Positions 36,024 through 44,579 of a DNA stretch of 64,000 bases are shown in pieces. The position numbers and the translations under genes are program-made. The DNA is from Streptomyces sp. MUM 203J (GTDB lineage: Bacteria; Actinomycetota; Actinomycetes; Streptomycetales; Streptomycetaceae): assembly GCF_022414595.1 (NCBI RefSeq), contig NZ_JADWYO010000017.1, positions 30,930 to 94,929 of the forward strand, given 5' to 3'. A model generated the notes under the pieces. That model saw nothing but the letters and a program-made list of their open reading frames with translations. It was not told the origin of the DNA and made no database searches. Each line of letters starts with the position of its first letter. The first letter of the stretch is position 1.

Positions 36024-36044
36024 CCCGCGCTCCCGGCGGTGCGC

Positions 36045-36956
36045 TCAGTCGACGACGATGGCCAGCTTGCCCCGAACGTGCCGGGTCTCGACCTCGCGGT
36101 GCGCGTCGGCGGCCCGCTCCAGCGGGAAGGTCCGCGCGATCTCGATGTGCAGCTTGCCCGCGGCGTAGAGGTCGACGAGTGCCTGGAGGCGCTCGGTGGA
36201 CCGCTGGCTGAAGAGCGCCATGATGCCGAGTTCCTCCACCCGCTCGAAGCCCACCAGGGTGCCGATCCGATCCCGGTTGTCCAGCAGCGCCACCGAGGCG
36301 TCGAGGGCCTCGCCGCCGGCGCCGTCGAGGATGGCAGTGACTCCCTGGGGCGCCAGCTCGCGGACCCGCTCGACGAGCCCCTCCCCGTACGCCACGGGCG
36401 TGGCGCCCAGCGAGCGAAGGTACTCGTGGTTGCGCGGGCTCGCCGTGCCGACGACCTTCGCGCCGTAGGCCCGGGCGAGCTGCACCGCGACAGTGCCGAC
36501 GCCGCCGGCCGCGGCGTGGACCAGCAGGGTGTCGCCCTCACCGACCTTCAGCCGGTCCAGGGCCGTGTGCGCGGTCTGCCCGGACGCGGAGAGCACACCG
36601 GCCACGTCCCAGGGCATGCCGGCGGGCTTCTTCACGATCTGGTCCGTGGGGACCACCAGGTACTCGGCGTGGCAGGCCAGCAGGGCCCAGCCCAGGACCT
36701 CGCTGCCCACCGGGAACCCTTCGGCCCCCTCGCCGACCTGGTCGACGACGCCCGCGAACTCGTTACCGATCTTCTGCGGGAACTCCAGCGTCTGTCCCGG
36801 CGGCGCCCAGCCACCCCGGACGGCGCAGTCGGACGCCTGGATCCCGGCGGCCCTGACCCGGACCCGGACCTGTCCGGGACCGGCGACGGGGGTCTCGACC
36901 TCGAGCAGTTCGACCACTTCGGGACCGCCGAAGGAGTTGATCGCTGCAGCCTTCAA
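36045..36956 (-). CDS. MDR-family NADPH:quinone/enoyl oxidoreductase
   Basis: A 303-residue medium-chain reductase without the structural zinc lobe. GroES-like half: GPGQVRVRVRAAGIQASDCAVRGG and IGNEFAGVVDQVG; Rossmann half: LLVHAAAGGVGTVAVQLARAYGAKVVGTAS (AxxGGVG). Known relatives are quinone oxidoreductases and the ActVI-type enoyl reductases of aromatic polyketide tailoring. It is the last gene of a minus-strand operon behind the glycosyltransferase (57 bp) and the MFS pump, and could detoxify quinones or tailor the product. Confidence 0.85.
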   Translation of the reverse strand: MKAAAINSFGGPEVVELLEVETPVAGPGQVRVRVRAAGIQASDCAVRGGWAPPGQTLEFPQKIGNEFAGVVDQVGEGAEGFPVGSEVLGWALLACHAEYLVVPTDQIVKKPAGMPWDVAGVLSASGQTAHTALDRLKVGEGDTLLVHAAAGGVGTVAVQLARAYGAKVVGTASPRNHEYLRSLGATPVAYGEGLVERVRELAPQGVTAILDGAGGEALDASVALLDNRDRIGTLVGFERVEELGIMALFSQRSTERLQALVDLYAAGKLHIEIARTFPLERAADAHREVETRHVRGKLAIVVD

Positions 36957-37013
36957 GGGAGTGCCTTTCGTTCGTTCTTACACAGAGAGGGGAGAGATAG
37001 AAGGAACCGGTGG

Positions 37014-38177
37014 TCACGGGCGGGCAGGCGCGGCCGGTTCGAGCCGGCCCTGCTCGGCCCGCCGCTCCAGCACGCGGACGACCTCCGCCGGGCTCGGCAT
37101 CGCGGCCATCTCCTCGCGGAGTGCCTCCGCTCGCTCGCGGTACGAGAAGGTCCCCAGCACCTCCTGCACCGCGGCGGCGATGTTCTCGGCGGTGTCGTCC
37201 CCCGGCCGGATCATCTTCGAGGCGCCGAACTCGGTGAGCCGCGTGGAGTAGTCCACGACGTAGGGCAGGTACGGGATGAGGACCTGGGGCACGCCGTGCG
37301 CCATGCTGCCGAGCACCGTGTTCCCGCCGGCGTGGTTGACGACGACGTCGCAGGTCGGGGCCAGCACGTCCAGCGGCAGCCAGCCCGCGCGGATGTTCTC
37401 CGGGAGCGGCCCCAACTTGGCGGCCATGTCGTCCGGCGCGCCGACGAGCAGCTCGACGTCCAGGTGCTGGACCTTCTTCACCAGCGCGGCCAGCACGTCG
37501 AAGTAGTAGTCGGGGGTGATGCGGCTGCCCGCGGTCACCAGGACCCGGGGCCGGTCCCCCTTGGCGTACATCCACGGTTCGAGCTGCTTCGGCGTGGTGT
37601 ACGGGACGTAGCGCATCGGCTGGGCGGGAGGCGCGTCCCAGAGCCGAAGGCTCGGCGGGCAGGTGTCGACGAACAGGTCGGCGCGCGGCATGTCGTACAG
37701 GCCGAGGCGCTCCAGCGTGAAGCCGAGCTCCGCCGCCGCGGCGAGGTCGATGGTGCGGGGCTCGCCCATGTCGACGGCGTGTTTGACGTACGGGACGCCG
37801 ACGTGGGCTGCGATCAGCGGGGCGGCGAAGGCGAAGACACCGCCCACCACGATGTCGGGCCGCCAGCGGTCCACGAGGGGGAGGAGGCCCTCCATGCAGT
37901 TGGCGGCGTAGCGGCCGAAGCAGCGGCCGTTGAACAGGAAGCGCTCGTGCAGGTCCGTGGGGATGGGGATGCGGTTGCCGTCGTCGTCGAGCAGGGTGTC
38001 CATCATGGACGTGGCGGTCACGGGGACTCCGGGCAGGCCGGCGCGCGTGACGAGCGGCATGACGTCCTCGGGCCCGGCCATGAACACTTCGTGGCCCGCG
38101 TTTCGGGCGGCCTGGGCCAACGGGATGATCGAGAAGACCACGCCGGACGTGCCGCCGCAGACGAAGAGGATTCTCAT
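37014..38177 (-). CDS. GT1-family (UGT/EryCIII-like) glycosyltransferase
   Basis: A 387-residue GT-B enzyme. The N-terminal acceptor domain begins MRILFVCGGTSGVVFSIIPLAQAARNAGHEV, and the C-terminal NDP-sugar domain contains RVLVTAGSR (about 185-215), LPLDVLAPTCDVVVNHAGGNTVLGSMAHGVPQVLIPYLPYVVDYSTRL, the family HxGG...GvPQ..iP signature. GGAGG precedes ATG 38177. No sugar-biosynthesis genes are in the window, so it either uses a common UDP-sugar, as macrolide-inactivating glycosyltransferases do, or a sugar made elsewhere. Its place between an efflux pump and a quinone reductase favours a self-protection role. Confidence 0.87.
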   Translation of the reverse strand: MRILFVCGGTSGVVFSIIPLAQAARNAGHEVFMAGPEDVMPLVTRAGLPGVPVTATSMMDTLLDDDGNRIPIPTDLHERFLFNGRCFGRYAANCMEGLLPLVDRWRPDIVVGGVFAFAAPLIAAHVGVPYVKHAVDMGEPRTIDLAAAAELGFTLERLGLYDMPRADLFVDTCPPSLRLWDAPPAQPMRYVPYTTPKQLEPWMYAKGDRPRVLVTAGSRITPDYYFDVLAALVKKVQHLDVELLVGAPDDMAAKLGPLPENIRAGWLPLDVLAPTCDVVVNHAGGNTVLGSMAHGVPQVLIPYLPYVVDYSTRLTEFGASKMIRPGDDTAENIAAAVQEVLGTFSYRERAEALREEMAAMPSPAEVVRVLERRAEQGRLEPAAPARP

Positions 38178-38266
38178 GGCGCTGATCCTCCGCAGGGGAT
38201 TTCGAGGCTGGCTCAAGACTGGTTCGAGAGGCGCCCGGAGACGGGCCCCGGCGTCGCCGTCGGGCT

Positions 38267-39502
38267 TCAGGCTCCTGCCTTGGGCGCGGACGGCACCGTG
38301 AGCGCCTCCTGTGCGGCCTGGGGCTCCTGCGCCGCGCCCTGGAGGCGCACGAAGAAGAGCGCGATCAGGACGAGTCCGGCGAGCGCCGCCGCCATCAGGA
38401 AGCCGCTGGTGATCGAGGTGGCGCCGACCAGCGGGCCGATGACAACGGGCGCCGAGAACTGGCCGGCGAAGTTGGCGGTGCCCGACAGCGCCATCGCCTG
38501 TCCCCGCATCGCGGCCGGCGAGGACTCACCGGTCAGCATGGCCAGGGCCGGTACGGAGATGCCGCTGCCCGCGCCGAACAGCACGGCCGACAGGGCGAGC
38601 AGGACGGGCTGGCTCACCAGGGCGCCCACCAGGAAGCCGAGGCCCCACAGGGCCAGAGCCATGCGCAGCAGCGCCGAGTAGCCGAGGTTCGCGCGCATCG
38701 TGCCGTAGAAGAATCCGGAGACACTGCCGGCGAGGGACACGCTGGCGGTGATGACCGCGATCGTGACCGGGTCGTCGATCCCGAGCTGGTCGAACCGCTG
38801 GGGCAGGAAGACGATCAGCACGTACAGCAGGAAGGACGCCAGGAAGGACAGGGCGTACAGGACGAGAAGGCGGGGTGTCGTGCGCAGCAGGGTGACGATG
38901 CCGCCGCGGTTGCCGGGGGCGGCCGGCGGGACGTTCGGCATCGTGATCAGCATGGCGATGCCGACGGGGATGCCGATGAGGTAGACGGCGAACGGGCCGT
39001 GCCAGGACAGCACGGCCAGCCCGCCGGCCAGCAGCGGCCAGACGACACCGCCGAGTCCGATGGCGGTGGAGCGCCACCCCGCGATCTTGTCCCGCTCGGG
39101 GCCCTGGAACAGCGCCATCAGTGCCACGGTCGTCCCGGTGAACACCGCGGCGGCGCCGATCCCGAAGAGGAACCGGCTGGCGATCAGCATCCCGTACGAG
39201 TCGGTGAACAGGCCGGCGCCGCCCGCGACGCCGTACAGGATCAGCCCGGCGGACATGGGGGTGCGCAACCCCCAGCGGTCGATCGTCCAGCCGACGACCG
39301 GGCTCACGACGGCGAGGGAGAGGCCGTGCGCGGTGAGGATCAGCCCGGCGGCGGTGCCGCTGACGTCCAGCGCCGTGCGGATCTCCGACACGACGGGCGC
39401 GAGGACCGTACCCGCCATCACCGTCAGGGTGGACGCGAGTAACAGGGCGGCCATGGTCATGCGACGACGGCCGTCACTCGGGAAGAGCGTAGGGGGGGCC
39501 AA
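38267..39502 (-). CDS. MFS efflux transporter (TTA codon 21)
   Basis: A 411-residue transporter with 12 predicted helices. The first helices (MTMAALLLASTLTVMAGTVLAPVVSEI) are followed by the MFS motif A-like loop VVGWTIDRWGLRTPMSAG. It probably exports the cluster product. TTG 39502 is chosen because GGAGG lies 5 nt upstream; the in-frame ATG 39460 is the alternative. Codon 21 (39442-39440) is TTA, making translation bldA-dependent. It is first in the operon MFS-glycosyltransferase-MDR and is read from a MerR/SoxR-type promoter. Confidence 0.87.
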   Translation of the reverse strand: MAPPTLFPSDGRRRMTMAALLLASTLTVMAGTVLAPVVSEIRTALDVSGTAAGLILTAHGLSLAVVSPVVGWTIDRWGLRTPMSAGLILYGVAGGAGLFTDSYGMLIASRFLFGIGAAAVFTGTTVALMALFQGPERDKIAGWRSTAIGLGGVVWPLLAGGLAVLSWHGPFAVYLIGIPVGIAMLITMPNVPPAAPGNRGGIVTLLRTTPRLLVLYALSFLASFLLYVLIVFLPQRFDQLGIDDPVTIAVITASVSLAGSVSGFFYGTMRANLGYSALLRMALALWGLGFLVGALVSQPVLLALSAVLFGAGSGISVPALAMLTGESSPAAMRGQAMALSGTANFAGQFSAPVVIGPLVGATSITSGFLMAAALAGLVLIALFFVRLQGAAQEPQAAQEALTVPSAPKAGA

Positions 39503-39586
39503 CGCGACCTCCAGGCAGGGCGGAAGGGAAGACGGGGCAGGGGTGCTGCCGGTGCACCCGCGGGACGCGGCGCTCGGGCAGCACCC

Positions 39587-39617
39587 ATGCTTCAAGCTCA
39601 ACTGCACTTGAGGTCAA
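39587..39617 (-). promoter_or_regulatory. MerR/SoxR-type promoter of the MFS operon
   Basis: On the minus strand, -35 TTGACC (39617-39612), a 19-bp spacer and -10 AAGCAT (39592-39587). The spacer carries the dyad ACCTCAAGTGCAGTTGAGCT (39614-39595; 8 of 10 pairs). Over 23 bases it differs from the frnE-promoter element at only three positions, in identical register to the -35. This shared element strongly suggests one MerR-family regulator, such as SoxR, for both units. No MerR gene lies in the window. Confidence 0.7.
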
Positions 39618-39975
39618 CACTGTTGGATGTGACCAGGGTCACGGTGTGTCGTCCCGGCCTCGCGGAGGGAGCAGCGAACCGGCACGAGCCTCGCGGACCT
39701 CGCTCGAGGGCGGCTCAACGCCCGGTCAACGCGCCGCCCGCGACCCGGGTGCGCGCGGAACTCCAATGCACTGCAAATCTTCCGCAACTCGGCTCCGACA
39801 TGGACAAGTTGAGGTCAAGTCGGGTTGACCGTCCCAGAGCGCTCCACTTGCATCTCTTTCGACAGCCCCGGCGCTCCAGAGAAATGCCGGCACATAGGAG
39901 CCATAGCAGCCACCTGGTTCCGGCTGCTCACCGAACATCCCGGCGCGCTGCGGACAGATAATTGGAGGAGTATTC
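39618..39975. promoter_or_regulatory. Divergent regulatory region before the SDR operon
   Basis: Together with the MFS promoter this forms a 470-bp non-coding gap. It holds the palindrome GTGACCAGGGTCAC (39629-39642) and a cluster of GTTGA repeats, GTTGAGG (39808-39814) and GTTGACC (39824-39830), 16 bp apart, in an AT-richer stretch. A TTGACC hexamer at 39825-39830 may be the -35 of the rightward promoter. Direct repeats near a -35 are typical of SARP targets; the cluster's SARP gene is downstream. No gene is seen. Confidence 0.45.
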
Positions 39976-40719
39976 GTGACGGAAAACCGAGTCGCTCTGG
40001 TGACGGGGTCCTCTTCCGGAATCGGCGCCGCCATCGCCGCACGCCTCGCCGCGGAGGGAATGCGTCTCGTCATCAATTCATCGCGGTCTCCCGAGAAGGG
40101 CCGGGAACTCGCCGCCGAGCTGCCCGACGCGCACTACGTGCAGGCCGATGTCTCGGACGAGGCCGACGCCGTACGGCTCGTCGACGCAGTGATCGAGCGG
40201 TACGGCCGACTCGACGTCCTCGTCAACAGCGCCGGTGTCACCCAGGTCATTCCGCACGCCGACATCGCCGCGGTCACTCCCGAGGTGTGGCAGAGGATCC
40301 TCGGGGTCAACGTGATCGGCACCTGGCAGGTGATCCAGGCCGCCGCCCCCCACCTGGCCAAGGCCGAGTCCGGCGCGGGCAGCGTCGTCACCATCTCGTC
40401 CGTCGCGGGCAACCGCCCCGTCGGCAGCTCGATCCCGTACGCGGTCAGCAAGGCCGCGCTCGACCACATGACCCGGCTGCTCGCCGCCGCACTCGGCCCG
40501 CACATCCGCGTCAACTCCGTGGCCCCAGCGCTGACGGAGACCCCGTGGACCCGTGACAACCCGTTCTTCCAGAAGATCGCCGAGAAGGTACGGGAGGAGA
40601 CACCGCTGCGCCGGGTCGGCACCGACGCCGACGTCGCCGAGGCGGTCCTGGCCGCGGTCCGCAACCCCCACATGACCGGCGCGGTCATACCGGTCGACGG
40701 CGGCGCCGCGCTGATCTGA
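39976..40719 (+). CDS. Short-chain dehydrogenase/reductase
   Basis: A 247-residue classical SDR: cofactor motif TGSSSGIGAAIA (residues 11-22), NNAG-equivalent NSAG (about 88), catalytic Ser in SSVAGNRPVGSS and Y-x-x-x-K in YAVSKAALDH (about 155-159). It starts at GTG 39976 behind GGAGGA. As first gene of the rightward set it probably performs a ketone reduction or alcohol oxidation on the polyketide or its sugar; the sequence does not say which. Confidence 0.85.
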   Translation: MTENRVALVTGSSSGIGAAIAARLAAEGMRLVINSSRSPEKGRELAAELPDAHYVQADVSDEADAVRLVDAVIERYGRLDVLVNSAGVTQVIPHADIAAVTPEVWQRILGVNVIGTWQVIQAAAPHLAKAESGAGSVVTISSVAGNRPVGSSIPYAVSKAALDHMTRLLAAALGPHIRVNSVAPALTETPWTRDNPFFQKIAEKVREETPLRRVGTDADVAEAVLAAVRNPHMTGAVIPVDGGAALI

Positions 40720-40732
40720 GAGGCACACCGAG

Positions 40733-41755
40733 ATGAAACTCGCAGTCAACCTGCTCGCCCGGGAGGCCGTACCGCTCGCCGAGGCCGCCGAGGAGCTCGG
40801 CTACGACCTGGCGCTCGCGCCGGAGGGCTACCGCAACGACGCCGTGAGCGTCCTGGGCCTGCTGGCGGGCCGGACCTCCCGCATCGGCCTGGGCTCCGCC
40901 GTCATGCAGATCCCCGCCCGCCCGCCGGCCTCCGCGGCGCTCACCGCGGCCACGCTCGACGCGCTCACCGCGGGCCGCTTCCGGCTCGGACTCGGCCTGT
41001 CCAACCCGGACGTCTCCGAGGGCTGGTACGGCGTGCCCTTCGACCGGCCGCTCATGCGCACCCGGGAGTACGTCGAGATCGTCCGCGCCGCCCTGCGCGG
41101 CGGCCCCGTCACCTATCAGGGCAAGCACTTCCGCCTGCCGCCGTCCGACCGGGCCGCCGCCCCGATCCACCTCTACACCGAGGGCCACCGCGCCGACCTG
41201 CCCGTCTACCTGGGAGCGGTCGGCCCCCGCAACCTCCAGCTCGCAGGCGAGATCGCGGACGGCTGGATCGGCGTGTTCACCTCACCCGACGGCATCCGGG
41301 ACGCGGTGGCGGAGATCGCCAAGGGGCGGGCGGCCCGGGGGCTCGGACTCGACGGCTTCGAGGTCATGCCCTCCCTGCCGACAGCCGTCGCCGACCGGCT
41401 GGAGGACGCCGCGGACGAGCTGCGCGGCCAGTACTTCTACCTGATGGGCATCGGCGACACCGAGACCAACTTCTACTGCGCCCTCGCACGGCGCCTCGGC
41501 TTCGCCGACGACGTCGAGCGGATGACGGCCCACATGGCCGCCGGCGACCGCGCCGCCGCGCAGGCCGCCGTCCCCACCGAGTTCATCGACATGACCGGCC
41601 TCATCGGACCCGGGGCACGCATCGCCGAACGCATGAAGGAGTACGCCGCGGCCGGTGTGACGACGCTCAGCATCATGGTCTCCGCGGCCGCCACCACCCT
41701 CGAGGGCCGGCTGCGGATCCTGGAGACCTGCGCGAAGGCGGCCCGGTCATGGTGA
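40733..41755 (+). CDS. LLM-class flavin/F420-dependent oxidoreductase
   Basis: A 340-residue luciferase-like TIM-barrel protein (MKLAVNLLAREAVPLAEAAEELGYDLALAPEGYRNDAVS). Phe/Gly motifs GRFRLGLGLSNPDVSEGWYG and VYLGAVGPRNLQLAGEIADGWIG are typical of F420-dependent reductases of the methylene-H4MPT reductase type. In aromatic polyketide clusters such enzymes reduce or oxidise the ring system. Its stop overlaps the next start (ATGGTGA), indicating translational coupling to the MBL gene. Confidence 0.85.
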   Translation: MKLAVNLLAREAVPLAEAAEELGYDLALAPEGYRNDAVSVLGLLAGRTSRIGLGSAVMQIPARPPASAALTAATLDALTAGRFRLGLGLSNPDVSEGWYGVPFDRPLMRTREYVEIVRAALRGGPVTYQGKHFRLPPSDRAAAPIHLYTEGHRADLPVYLGAVGPRNLQLAGEIADGWIGVFTSPDGIRDAVAEIAKGRAARGLGLDGFEVMPSLPTAVADRLEDAADELRGQYFYLMGIGDTETNFYCALARRLGFADDVERMTAHMAAGDRAAAQAAVPTEFIDMTGLIGPGARIAERMKEYAAAGVTTLSIMVSAAATTLEGRLRILETCAKAARSW

Positions 41756-42672
41756 CGCGGTGGAGCACCGCCGACGCGCCCCACCTGCGCGAGGTCGCAG
41801 ACGGCGTCCACGCCTACCTGCAGCCCGACGGCGGCTGGTGCCTGAACAACGCCGGCTTCGTGGTGTCCGACGGCAGCTCCCTGCTCGTGGACACCGCCGC
41901 CACCCAGGCGCGGGCCCTCGCCCTGAAGAAGGCCGTCGCCGCGGTCTCCCCGACGCCGCCCCGGTTCGTCGTCAACACCCACTCCCACGGCGACCACACC
42001 TTCGGCAACCACGTCTTCACGGACCACGCGGTCGTCGTGGCCCATGAGGAGACCCGCGCCGAGATGGACGCCGTCGGCCTCCACCTGACGACGCTGTGGC
42101 CGGAGGTCTCCTGGGGCGAGGTGTCCGTCGCCCTCCCCACCGTCACCTTCCGCGGCCGGCTCACCCTGCACATCGGTACGACACCGGTCGAGCTCGTCCC
42201 CATGGGACCGGCCCACACCGCCGTCGACACCGCCGTGTGGCTGCCGCGGCAGCGCGTGCTGTTCGCCGGGGACCTGCTGTTGTCCGGCGCCACCCCGTTC
42301 TGCCTCATGGGCTCGATCAGCGGGTCCCTGAAGGCGGTCGCCGAGATGCGGGCCCTGCGCCCCGAGGTGATCGTCGCTGGGCACGGACCGGTGGCGGGAC
42401 CGGAGCTGCTGGACACCGCCGAGCGCTACTTCCACTGGCTGCGGGACACCGCCGACAAGGGTCTCGCCGCCGGACTGACCCCACTGGAGACGGCGCGCGA
42501 GGCCGACCTCGGCGAATGGGACGGCCTGCTCGACTCCGAACGGCTGGTCCCCAACCTGCACCGCGCCTACGCGGAGGCCCGCGGCGCCGCACCGGGCGCG
42601 CCGCTCGACATCAACGGCATGTTCTCGGACATGGTCCAGTACCACGGATCGCTGCCCGTGTGCCACGCCTGA
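41749..42672 (+). CDS. MBL-fold hydrolase, ActIV-like cyclase/thioesterase candidate
   Basis: A 307-residue metallo-beta-lactamase-fold protein. The metal motif is NTHSHGDHTFGNHVF (HxHxDH, about residue 76), with GPAHTAVDTAVWLP (second His), FAGDLLLSG (bridging Asp) and AGHGPV (last His): a complete two-metal site. The N-terminus VADGVHAYLQPDGGWCLNNAGFVV resembles, from memory, ActIV of the actinorhodin pathway, an MBL-fold cyclase that also releases the polyketide from the ACP. This would give the locus a late cyclase. Start ATG 41749; GTG 41752 is one codon later. Confidence 0.8.
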   Translation: MVTRWSTADAPHLREVADGVHAYLQPDGGWCLNNAGFVVSDGSSLLVDTAATQARALALKKAVAAVSPTPPRFVVNTHSHGDHTFGNHVFTDHAVVVAHEETRAEMDAVGLHLTTLWPEVSWGEVSVALPTVTFRGRLTLHIGTTPVELVPMGPAHTAVDTAVWLPRQRVLFAGDLLLSGATPFCLMGSISGSLKAVAEMRALRPEVIVAGHGPVAGPELLDTAERYFHWLRDTADKGLAAGLTPLETAREADLGEWDGLLDSERLVPNLHRAYAEARGAAPGAPLDINGMFSDMVQYHGSLPVCHA

Positions 42673-42735
42673 GCCCCATCTGAGCCACATCCGAGGACAA
42701 CCCCGACCGGGCGAGACCCCGAGGAGCCCCCCGCC

Positions 42736-43587
42736 ATGCAGTTCAACATCATCGGCTCATTCGAGATCGTCGACGACAACGGCGCGGTCCACTCGCCGGG
42801 CATGCCCAAGGTCTGCCAGACCCTGGCCGTGCTCCTCACCCGGCCGGGCGAGATCGTCGGCTTCGACTGCCTCATCCAGGAACTCTGGGGCGACAACCCG
42901 CCCCGCCGCGCCACGACCACCTTCCAGACGTACATCTACTACGCCCGGCGGATGTTCGTGAACGAAGGCCTGGTCCCCGCCGACCGGCCCATCCTCACCA
43001 CCCACGCCCAGGGCTACCTGCTCGACGTCCGGGAGGACCAGGTCGACATCAAGATCTTCGAGCGGCTGGTGTCCGACGGTCGCCGCGAGCTGGAGCACGG
43101 CGACCCGGCACACGCCCTGGACCTGCTGCACTCCGCCCTCGCCCTGTGGCGGGGCCCGGCGCTGGGCAGCATCCACGCCGGCCGCGTCCTCCAGGGTCGC
43201 GTCGCCTACCTGGAGGAACTGCGGCTGCGCGCGTACGAGCTGCGCATCGAGGCACAACTGCGCCTGGGACTGCACCGTGAGGCCATCCCCCAGCTCCGCG
43301 AACTGGTCAGCGCCCACCCCCTCAACGAGTGGTTCCACCACCACCTCATCCACGCCCTGCACCGGTCGGGCCGCCGCGCGGAAGCCCTGCAGGCGTACCA
43401 GAGCCTGCGCGGGATCCTCCGCGAGGAGCTGGGCGTCGAACCGTCCGCCGACCTCCAGGACCTCTACCTCGAACTGCTCGGCACCCGGCAGGAGCGCCGA
43501 GCCGTCGCCGGCCCGCGCGTCGCCCAGCTGCCCGCCCACCGGCCGCGCCCCGGTGCTGCAGCGCGCGGCCTCCTGAGCGCGTCTTGA
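42736..43587 (+). CDS. SARP-family pathway activator (ActII-ORF4/DnrI type)
   Basis: A 283-residue Streptomyces antibiotic regulatory protein. Residues 1-95 form the OmpR-like winged helix (FNIIGSFEIVDDNGAVHSPG, LAVLLTRPGEIVGFDCLIQELWGD, RATTTFQTYIYYARRMF) and 100-245 the BTAD domain (ILTTHAQGYLLDV, LHREAIPQLRELVSAHPLNEWFHHHLI...GVEPSADLQDLY). SARPs bind heptameric direct repeats near -35 and activate the minimal PKS genes. No in-frame TTA was seen. It precedes the ketoreductase by 118 bp. Confidence 0.9.
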   Translation: MQFNIIGSFEIVDDNGAVHSPGMPKVCQTLAVLLTRPGEIVGFDCLIQELWGDNPPRRATTTFQTYIYYARRMFVNEGLVPADRPILTTHAQGYLLDVREDQVDIKIFERLVSDGRRELEHGDPAHALDLLHSALALWRGPALGSIHAGRVLQGRVAYLEELRLRAYELRIEAQLRLGLHREAIPQLRELVSAHPLNEWFHHHLIHALHRSGRRAEALQAYQSLRGILREELGVEPSADLQDLYLELLGTRQERRAVAGPRVAQLPAHRPRPGAAARGLLSAS

Positions 43588-43635
43588 CTCGGCGTTGAAG
43601 CCCCGGCGCGACGCTGGCTCAGGTCGCCGGATCCC

Positions 43636-43670
43636 CGCGCCCTTCCTCTTTCCCCCTTTCCTCATCACCC
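43636..43670 (+). repeat. Pyrimidine-rich leader repeat, copy A (before the ketoreductase)
   Basis: A run of C/T-rich sequence, CGCGCCCTTCCTCTTTCC, then CCCTTTCCTCATCACCC, lies in the leader of the ketoreductase gene, 36-70 nt before its start. A close relative stands before the NTF2-like gene at 47208-47245. Both follow a G/C-rich stretch and end in CATCACC. Function is unknown; leader or regulator contact is possible. Confidence 0.4.
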
Positions 43671-43705
43671 CCTTCATCCGACTTCCCGTTACGGAGGACA
43701 CAGCA

Positions 43706-44491
43706 ATGGGCACACAGGACCGCCGGGTCGCACTGGTGACCGGAGCGACGAGCGGCATCGGCCTGGCCGTGGCCAGGAACCTCGCCAAGGGCGGCGCCCG
43801 CGTCTACCTTTGTGGCCGCGACGCGGCGCGGGTCGCCGGTACCGTCAAGGAACTCCGCGACGAGGGCCTCGACGTGGACGGCACCACCTGCGACGTCACC
43901 AGCCGCGCCGACGTCGAGCGGTTTGTCGCCGCCGCGATGGAGCGCTTCGGTGCGCCCGACATCCTCGTCAACAACGCCGGCCGCAACGGCGGCGGCGACG
44001 TCGCGGAGATGTCCGACGAGCTGTGGTACGACGTAATCAACACGAACCTCAACAGCGTCTTCCTGGTGACGCGCGAGGTCCTCAAGGCCGGCGGCATGCG
44101 CGACAAGGGCTGGGGCCGCATCATCAACATCGCCTCCACGGCCGGCAAGCAGGGCGCGGTCACCGCCGCCCTCTATTCCGCCTCCAAGCACGGCGTCGTC
44201 GGCTTCACCAAGGCGCTCGGGCTCGACCTCGCCAAGACCGGCATCACCGCCAACGCCGTCTGCCCCGGCTTCGTCGAGACCCCCATGGCCGAGCGGGTCC
44301 GCCACCACTACGCCGACATGTACGGCATCACGGTGGAGCAGGCCGCCGAGAAGGTCACCACCCGGGTGCCGATCGGGCGGTACGTCGACGTCGAGGAGGT
44401 CGCCGCGATGGTCGGCTACCTCGTCAGCGACGCGGCCGCAGCGGTCACCGCCCAGGCCCTCAACGTGTGCGGCGGGCTGGGCAACTACTGA
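43706..44491 (+). CDS. Type II PKS ketoreductase (ActIII-like), NGG motif variant
   Basis: A 261-residue SDR ketoreductase of aromatic polyketide pathways; ActIII reduces the C9 ketone of the nascent chain. Cofactor motif [12 protein letters not shown], catalytic Ser in [11 protein letters not shown]-x-x-x-K in [11 protein letters not shown], and the C-terminus [11 protein letters not shown] identical in kind to ActIII. At residues 94-96 the stereo-determining P94-G-G motif reads N94-G-G. ATG 43706 follows GGAGGA. It is the first gene of KR-KSalpha-KSbeta. Confidence 0.92.
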   Translation: MGTQDRRVALVTGATSGIGLAVARNLAKGGARVYLCGRDAARVAGTVKELRDEGLDVDGTTCDVTSRADVERFVAAAMERFGAPDILVNNAGRNGGGDVAEMSDELWYDVINTNLNSVFLVTREVLKAGGMRDKGWGRIINIASTAGKQGAVTAALYSASKHGVVGFTKALGLDLAKTGITANAVCPGFVETPMAERVRHHYADMYGITVEQAAEKVTTRVPIGRYVDVEEVAAMVGYLVSDAAAAVTAQALNVCGGLGNY

Positions 44492-44579
44492 CCCACCCGG
44501 CGCTCCGGGGGCCGGCCGCCGCCGGCGGCACACGCCCCCGAAACAAGGAGCGCCCGACTACAGACGACAGGAGCCAGCC

